19,876 bases of DNA from an uncultured Porphyromonadaceae bacterium (GTDB lineage: Bacteria; Bacteroidota; Bacteroidia; Bacteroidales; Muribaculaceae): NCBI GenBank assembly GCA_900550645.1, contig URTA01000048.1, positions 1-19,876 of the forward strand, given 5' to 3'. The notes beneath the pieces were generated by a model. That model was not told the origin of the DNA, ran no database searches, and saw only the letters and a list, made by a program, of their open reading frames with translations. Shown here piece by piece: positions 15,916-19,876 of this stretch (position 1 is the first letter of the stretch; every line of letters begins with the position of its first letter). A program made the position numbers and the translations under genes.

Positions 15916-15993
15916 TGGGGTGAAAGATGGGTCTCGAACCCACGACCTACGGAACCACAATCCGTCGCTCTAACCAACTGAGCTACATTCACC
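15916..15993 (-). tRNA. tRNA-His (anticodon GUG)
   Basis: On the minus strand the cloverleaf has D-arm GTAGCTCAGTTGGTTAGAGC, anticodon stem-loop CGGATTGTGGTTCCG with anticodon GTG, and T-arm GTGGGTTCGAGACCCAT. The extra 5' G (position -1, at 15993) typical of tRNA-His faces C73 (15919). A CCA end is encoded (15916-15918). In the acceptor stem (GTGAATG / CTTTCAC), position 6 faces position 67 as U-U, a mismatch; the other pairs are normal. It has its own promoter and terminator. Confidence 0.97.
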
Positions 15994-16051
15994 ATGTTGG
16001 TTGTCAAACGATTTAATCAGTATTTGACACTGTCCTCGTCTGATTACGTTG

Positions 16052-16083
16052 CAAAGGTAGACATTTCGCGGTAACTGACCAAA
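16052..16083 (-). promoter_or_regulatory. Promoter of tRNA-His
   Basis: On the minus strand there is a -33 TTTG (16080-16083), a 20-bp spacer and a -7 TACCTTTG (16052-16059), a perfect match to the Bacteroidetes consensus. The predicted start is near 16045, about 50 nt before the mature tRNA 5' end. Confidence 0.8.
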
Positions 16084-16114
16084 TTTTCTGGTGGCAAATC
16101 GTATGGGTATGGCG

Positions 16115-16168
16115 TAATTATTTGATTGATAGATAATTACTGATAGTTAATTATTCTGTCTATAATTG
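16115..16168. repeat. Cluster of four ATAATTA/TAATTAT elements
   Basis: TAATTAT (16115-16121), ATAATTA (16133-16139), TAATTAT (16148-16154) and ATAATTG (16162-16168) lie at 14-18 bp spacing in alternating orientation. They stand out against the GC-rich surroundings. No function is known. Confidence 0.5.
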
Positions 16169-16241
16169 CCGATTCCCTTACTGCCTGGCTGCTGTGCCGA
16201 TTTGTGCTATGCTGGCTAATGTTGTCGTGCGGTAATGGAAG

Positions 16242-16268
16242 GAGGGGGATGCAGTTCGCATCCCCCTC
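16242..16268 (-). terminator. Hairpin terminator behind the beta-barrel gene
   Basis: An 11-bp perfect stem (GAGGGGGATGC at 16242-16252 with GCATCCCCCTC at 16258-16268) has a 5-nt loop. It lies about 30 nt beyond the stop of the leftward gene. The following T tract is weak. Confidence 0.75.
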
Positions 16269-16298
16269 TGTTGGAAATTCTCTGTATGCCGCCGGTTG

Positions 16299-18773
16299 TC
16301 AGCGTGGTGCGCTGTTGCCGGACTTGCCGTTGGTCACGTCGTCTGCGCCTACTTGTGCCGCTGTGCGCTTCACGTCGCTGCGGAGCTTGCCGAGGCGGTA
16401 GGAGACTGACAGGCCTACGCTCCAGCTCTGGTAGCGTGACGAGGAGTGTTCATGCATGTTCGGAGTGTCCATGTTGTACGCCCACTTCTTCTTGTTCTGG
16501 AAGAAGTCCTGTGCGGTGACGCTGATGTTCAGCGCGTCGTCCTTGAGGAATGAGCGCGACAGTGAGATGCCGTAGTAGTACCAGCCGGTAGTCGGACGGC
16601 CCTGGAGGTTTACGTCCGGTGTGCCGCCGCCGCCCCATGCGTCGAGGCGCAGTTTGCACGGCATAGTGTAGCCGTAGTTGAGGTTGAAATACGTAGCCCA
16701 GCCGTGGTTGCGTATCGGGGTGACGCTCTTGTCGGAGCGGACATCCTCATAGTTCAGCGAGCCGTAGATGCTGGCGTCCATTGTCGGTGTAATCTGGTAT
16801 GCGAGGTATCCGTCGAGGTCGGCGTATCTGTCGCGGCCGATGTTGCCGTATGTCGTATGGTACATGCCGTCCTTGATGAACGAGTAGGAGGCTACCATGT
16901 CATTGTTCTGTCGGTATGATATTGACATCTCTCCCGTGAGTTTGTCGCCTCCGTAGTTGGAGTATTTCAGCTCGACAGAGTTGCTGTGCTCGCTGGTCAG
17001 ATCCGGGTTGCCGTATGACACCTCTCCGTATGTCATCGTGTTGCGGTACGGGTTTAGGCTGTTTATGCCCGGACGCGAGATGCGCATGGAGTATGCCAGG
17101 CGCAGGTTGCTCAGGTCGGTGAGCTTGTAAGTCAGTGCGGCATTGGGGACGAAGTCGTTCAGGTGTGTCGTGAAGTCCGGGTAGTCGCCGGTGTTTATCA
17201 TCTTGTGGTATTCCATGCCGAGGCGTGTATGCTCGTACCGCAGCCCGGCGCGAGCCGTCATGCGCCAGAAGTTGGCTGTGTAGGAAGTGTAGAGGGCGTA
17301 CACGTCGTTGAACTGCGACACGTTCATGTACGAGTCTTCGGTGTACGTTATGCCGTCTATGCTCGTCCCCAACGACTGTGTGGCCTTCTGGTGAGGACGC
17401 AGGACTGCTTTCCCTCCCGCTTCGAAGGTGTGCTTGTTGCTGACCAGCGGCAGTGCGTAGTCCACCTGCATTATGTGGCTGTCGGAGTAGTTCTGGCGGT
17501 GACGCTGCATATACGGCACGCCGTCGAAGTTCACGCCGTCATACAGCCGCTGTTCGGAATGGTACGGGCTGTCGCCCCAGTTGTACTGGTAGGAGAGTGT
17601 GAGCGTATGCGCTGTGTTGCCGGGGAATGTGTGCTGGTACGACGCATTTGCCGACAGCCAGCGGTCGTTGCTGTCTGTCGAGAAATCGCGGCGGTACATC
17701 CATTGCAGGTCGCCTGTGCGGTTGCGCATTGATATGTCGCCGTCGTTCAGGCTGCGCGAGTCGTATTGTCCGCCTGACAGGGAGAGCGTGAACAGGTTGA
17801 GCGAGTCCGCCTCCCACGACATGTTCAGGTTGCCTCCCAGATATTTGGACTTGTTCATGAACCGTGTGTTCGTGCGGTACTCATAGTTGTCGTCAGAGGT
17901 GTAATCCTCGCGCTGTGTCGTGGCATACGAATGTGAGTTGAAGATGTTGTTCTTGCTGCCGTACAGGCTTCCGGCTACAGTCACCTTGTTTATCTTCGTG
18001 CGTCCGTACAGCGAACCGTTGAAGCCACGGCTGCTTATGCCGCCGCGCAGGGTGAGCATATACCCTTCGATGGTTTGCTTGCGGTCGGTGATGATGTTCA
18101 GGATGCCGCCCGAGCCTTCCGCCTCAAATTTTGCCCCGGGGTCGGTGATGACCTCGATTTTCTTGATTGATGATGCCGGCATAGACTTCAGCACGCTTTT
18201 GGGGTCGCCGGTGAGCATCGGGTCTTCCTTGCCGTTGATGTAGATGCGGAAATTGGAGCTGCCTTTGACCTTGATGTTGTCCTCTCCGTCCACAGTCACC
18301 ATCGGCACTTTGCGTAGCATCTCTATGACGGTGTTTGTCCCTGCCGAGGGGTCGCGTTCCACGTCATACGTCAGCTTCGAGCCGTCGCTCGAGATGAGGT
18401 CCTTGCGCGACACCACTGTCACCTCTGCCAGCTCATGGCCGGTTTCGAGCAGCGCGATGTTGCCCAGCGACACGTCGGGCTTCTCGTCGGTCAGCTCCAG
18501 CTCCATGCGGGCGGTGCGCTTGCCCGCGTATTCGGCGGTGAAGATATAGCGGCCGGCGGACTTCATCTCCTCGCGGAAGATGCCGTTGTCGTCGGTGATG
18601 TTGTTGACTATCGGGTGTACCGTGTCTGTAGGCAGGTAAACATGGTATGTCGCCATCGGGAGGGCATCGCCGGATATGTGCTCGGTGATGCGGCCTGATA
18701 TGGTGAAGGCGTGCAGCAGTGCCGGCGCTGATGCCAACGCTGCCGCCGTCAGTAGAAATCGCTTCAGTGTCAT
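16299..18773 (-). CDS. Outer membrane beta-barrel protein, TonB-dependent-receptor-like
   Basis: This is a probable outer-membrane receptor or transporter of the Bacteroidetes outer membrane beta-barrel family (OMP_b-brl_3 type), distinct from SusC. The start at 18773 gives a clean signal peptide (MTLKRFLLTAAALASAPALLHA); in-frame ATGs at 18836 and 18809 would add a polar extension. Residues of about 24-115 form a carboxypeptidase-regulatory-like domain (FTISGRITEHISGDALPMAT). The plug-like domain contains EVTVVSRKDLI, then EMLRKVPMVTVDGEDNIKVK and the stretch from FRIYINGKEDPML to IKKIEVITDPGAKFEAEGSG. A large barrel follows, with alternating aromatic strands. The C-terminus carries a basic tail after SVGLSVSYRLGKL instead of a terminal Phe. 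It stands alone with no SusD partner; its substrate is unknown. Confidence 0.92.
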   Translation of the reverse strand: MTLKRFLLTAAALASAPALLHAFTISGRITEHISGDALPMATYHVYLPTDTVHPIVNNITDDNGIFREEMKSAGRYIFTAEYAGKRTARMELELTDEKPDVSLGNIALLETGHELAEVTVVSRKDLISSDGSKLTYDVERDPSAGTNTVIEMLRKVPMVTVDGEDNIKVKGSSNFRIYINGKEDPMLTGDPKSVLKSMPASSIKKIEVITDPGAKFEAEGSGGILNIITDRKQTIEGYMLTLRGGISSRGFNGSLYGRTKINKVTVAGSLYGSKNNIFNSHSYATTQREDYTSDDNYEYRTNTRFMNKSKYLGGNLNMSWEADSLNLFTLSLSGGQYDSRSLNDGDISMRNRTGDLQWMYRRDFSTDSNDRWLSANASYQHTFPGNTAHTLTLSYQYNWGDSPYHSEQRLYDGVNFDGVPYMQRHRQNYSDSHIMQVDYALPLVSNKHTFEAGGKAVLRPHQKATQSLGTSIDGITYTEDSYMNVSQFNDVYALYTSYTANFWRMTARAGLRYEHTRLGMEYHKMINTGDYPDFTTHLNDFVPNAALTYKLTDLSNLRLAYSMRISRPGINSLNPYRNTMTYGEVSYGNPDLTSEHSNSVELKYSNYGGDKLTGEMSISYRQNNDMVASYSFIKDGMYHTTYGNIGRDRYADLDGYLAYQITPTMDASIYGSLNYEDVRSDKSVTPIRNHGWATYFNLNYGYTMPCKLRLDAWGGGGTPDVNLQGRPTTGWYYYGISLSRSFLKDDALNISVTAQDFFQNKKKWAYNMDTPNMHEHSSSRYQSWSVGLSVSYRLGKLRSDVKRTAAQVGADDVTNGKSGNSAPR

Positions 18774-18945
18774 GGTCAGATTTACTGTTGTATGAGTTGT
18801 TAGTTTCATTGATGTTAGGGGCGTTGCCGCCCTCATACACTTGACTGACGCGCCGCCAGAGCGGTTTGTGACAACAAAACGCGAAAAATATTTTCTGCGA
18901 GTTGAAAATGACGGCTCGCGCCGTGTGTCAACCGCAGATATTGCC

Positions 18946-18953
18946 TAATTTTG
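18946..18953 (+). promoter_or_regulatory. -7 element upstream of the broken gene at 19007
   Basis: TAATTTTG matches the TAnnTTTG consensus, about 54 nt before the start codon at 19007. The -33 region has only GTGTG in place of TTG, so the promoter is weak by sequence. Confidence 0.45.
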
Positions 18954-19006
18954 CAGCCGACAACCAGCTGTCAGCCAATATGTTTTCGCAACAAGGATAA
19001 TCGACC

Positions 19007-19338
19007 ATGGAAATCAGGCAATTCGTGATGGCATACCGCGTGGAGCATGACCGCTTGCGTGCCGTCGTCCCCGACACATACACCTCGCTGCGCCCGGTGC
19101 TGCGCATCAACGCCGAGATACGCGGCGAAAGCGGGCTGTACCTTGAGTTCAACACGCCGGTGGCGCGTGACGGTTCGCTGCCGGCAATGCTCATGGCGCG
19201 AGCATAGGCAAGACCCTGCCTGCAGCGGCGGAGGAGGTGTGCCGCATATACCCGCGCCAGCCGTTTACGCCCGAGTCGGCAGCAGCCATACCCTGCGGGC
19301 AGGTACTCGGCACTTACATGGTCATTTTCAGCCGCTAA
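19007..19338 (+). pseudogene. Broken small gene: N- and C-terminal pieces in different frames
   Basis: The ATG at 19007, preceded by AAGGA 9 nt upstream, opens a 66-codon frame. It begins MEIRQFVMAYRVEHDRLRAV, continues with TSLRPVLRINAEIRGESGLY and LEFNTPVARDG, and then ends in unrelated-looking residues at 19207. In the -1 frame, open from 19171 to the TAA at 19338, lies NAHGASIGKTLPAAAEEV followed by YPRQPFTPESAAAIPCGQVL and GTYMVIFSR. I recall uncharacterised bacterial proteins of roughly 230-250 aa that begin and end with such sequences, so an internal out-of-frame deletion is the likeliest explanation. A single-base indel in a short gene is the alternative. No slippery heptamer is present in the overlap of the two frames, which argues against programmed frameshifting. 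The original function is unknown. Confidence 0.6.
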
Positions 19339-19373
19339 GCCGCCGCAGAAAACGATGAAAAGCAGCGGGGATT

Positions 19374-19403
19374 TTGCCGTGTGCGGATTTTTTTCTAATT
19401 TTG
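19374..19403 (+). promoter_or_regulatory. Promoter of rpmE2
   Basis: A -33 TTG (19374-19376, in TTTTG), a 19-bp spacer and a -7 TAATTTTG (19396-19403) match the Bacteroidetes consensus. The predicted start near 19410 leaves a leader of about 60 nt. Confidence 0.75.
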
Positions 19404-19412
19404 CATGCCAAT

Positions 19413-19433
19413 TAGCGGGATCGCGACCTGCTA
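19413..19433 (+). promoter_or_regulatory. Leader hairpin upstream of L31
   Basis: TAGCGGG (19413-19419) pairs with CCTGCTA (19427-19433), seven pairs including one G-T, with a 7-nt loop. It sits at the very 5' end of the predicted L31 leader. Ribosomal protein leaders often bind their own product, but nothing here proves it. Confidence 0.4.
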
Positions 19434-19469
19434 AGAACTGATTAACTAATTAAACTGCAGATAATTACA

Positions 19470-19721
19470 ATGAAAAAAGACATTCATCCTTCAAATTACC
19501 GTGAAGTGGCGTTCAAGGACATGTCAAATGATGAAGTATTCATCACACGCTCCACGGTAGCATCAAAGGAGACTATCGAAATCGATGGCAAGGAATACCC
19601 GCTGGTGAAGCTTGAAATCACCAGCTCCTCACACCCGTTCTTCACCGGCAAGCAGAAGCTGGTGGACACCGCCGGCCGTGTGGACAAGTTCCGCAGCCGC
19701 TACGGCAACCGCAAGAAGTGA
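19470..19721 (+). CDS. rpmE2: 50S ribosomal protein L31, type B (zinc-independent)
   Basis: This is a large-subunit ribosomal protein that bridges the subunits. The 83-aa sequence begins MKKDIHPSNYREVAFKDMSN and contains the diagnostic ITSSSHPFFTGKQKLVDTAG followed by RVDKFRSRYG, typical of L31. It has no cysteines, so it is the type B, zinc-free form; Bacteroidetes commonly carry only this type. It is a single-gene unit with its own promoter, short leader and strong terminator. Confidence 0.97.
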   Translation: MKKDIHPSNYREVAFKDMSNDEVFITRSTVASKETIEIDGKEYPLVKLEITSSSHPFFTGKQKLVDTAGRVDKFRSRYGNRKK

Positions 19722-19742
19722 GGACACCACCCACGAGACAAC

Positions 19743-19780
19743 AAGTCCGGCAGCGCATCGCGCCGCCGGACTTACTTTTT
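19743..19780 (+). terminator. Terminator of rpmE2
   Basis: A 9-bp perfect stem (AAGTCCGGC at 19743-19751 with GCCGGACTT at 19765-19773) contains inner GCG/CGC pairing. It is followed by ACTTTTT. It lies 22 nt after the L31 stop. The remaining bases to the window end show no gene that I can support. Confidence 0.9.
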
Positions 19781-19876
19781 ATCCCAGGTTTTAGAGCCGC
19801 ATCATTACTTGGTGACTTTTTATTATTACTGTCCGCTAAACCACAAAGAGGCATACCCAACTTCTTGAAAAGCAGA

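Larger units (their letters stand above)
15994..16298. other. Gene-free interval between tRNA-His and the beta-barrel gene
   Basis: This stretch of about 305 bp holds the tRNA-His promoter, a cluster of ATAATTA-type AT-rich elements (16115-16168) and the terminator hairpin of the leftward beta-barrel gene. No coding frame with recognisable features is present. Confidence 0.7.

Noticed and set aside
19007..19338. Programmed -1 frameshift joining the two frames
   Set aside because: No slippery heptamer or downstream pseudoknot-like structure is seen in the short overlap of the frames (19171-19204); mutation is simpler.

Overview
The window looks like a chromosomal segment of a Bacteroidales bacterium, most likely of the Muribaculaceae type. 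That placement is an inference from several things seen in the sequence: a moderately GC-rich base composition, a SusC/SusD pair, a Cbp1-family lipoprotein, type B ribosomal protein L31, an almost complete lack of strong Shine-Dalgarno sequences, and at least four promoters with the Bacteroidetes primary-sigma pattern (TTG, 19-20 bp spacer, TAnnTTTG).

Left part (1-8510). A GH35 beta-galactosidase, cut by the window start, is read leftwards. Back to back with it is a rightward cluster: a PBP4-type D-Ala-D-Ala carboxypeptidase (dacB), a Bacteroidetes hypothetical protein, and rsmI, which overlaps that protein's stop codon. A Cbp1-like coiled-coil lipoprotein follows, then a strong terminator-like hairpin. 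Only 13 nt after the hairpin comes a secreted GH13 neopullulanase/cyclomaltodextrinase-like enzyme (SusA-like), which overlaps the start of a SPOR-domain lipoprotein. A 14-bp perfect hairpin closes this block.

Middle part (8531-15720). A leftward gene encodes a secreted protein with a long Asn/Arg/Gly-rich and then His/Pro-rich low-complexity region and a C-terminal globular domain that I do not recognise. About 800 bp without a convincing gene follows. It holds one very good promoter roughly 340 bp upstream of a SusC/SusD-type outer-membrane glycan (or peptide) uptake pair, so a long 5' leader is predicted. The SusC and SusD genes use visibly different, expression-type codons (GGT, TCT, CGT, CTC, AAC, AAG) from most neighbours. 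They end in a textbook terminator. No regulator (HTCS, ECF sigma/anti-sigma) or degradative enzyme accompanies this pair directly.

Right part (15721-19876). After a short palindromic tandem repeat comes tRNA-His(GUG) on the minus strand, with its own promoter and terminator. Next are an AT-rich patch, a leftward outer-membrane beta-barrel/TonB-dependent-receptor-like protein, a small gene that looks broken (two pieces in different frames), and rpmE2 (type B L31) with promoter, leader hairpin and terminator.

I found no CRISPR array, insertion sequence, phage gene or defence system. The most interesting open points are the long susC leader, the hairpin directly in front of the GH13-SPOR pair, the Asn-rich secreted protein, and the degraded gene at 19007-19338.
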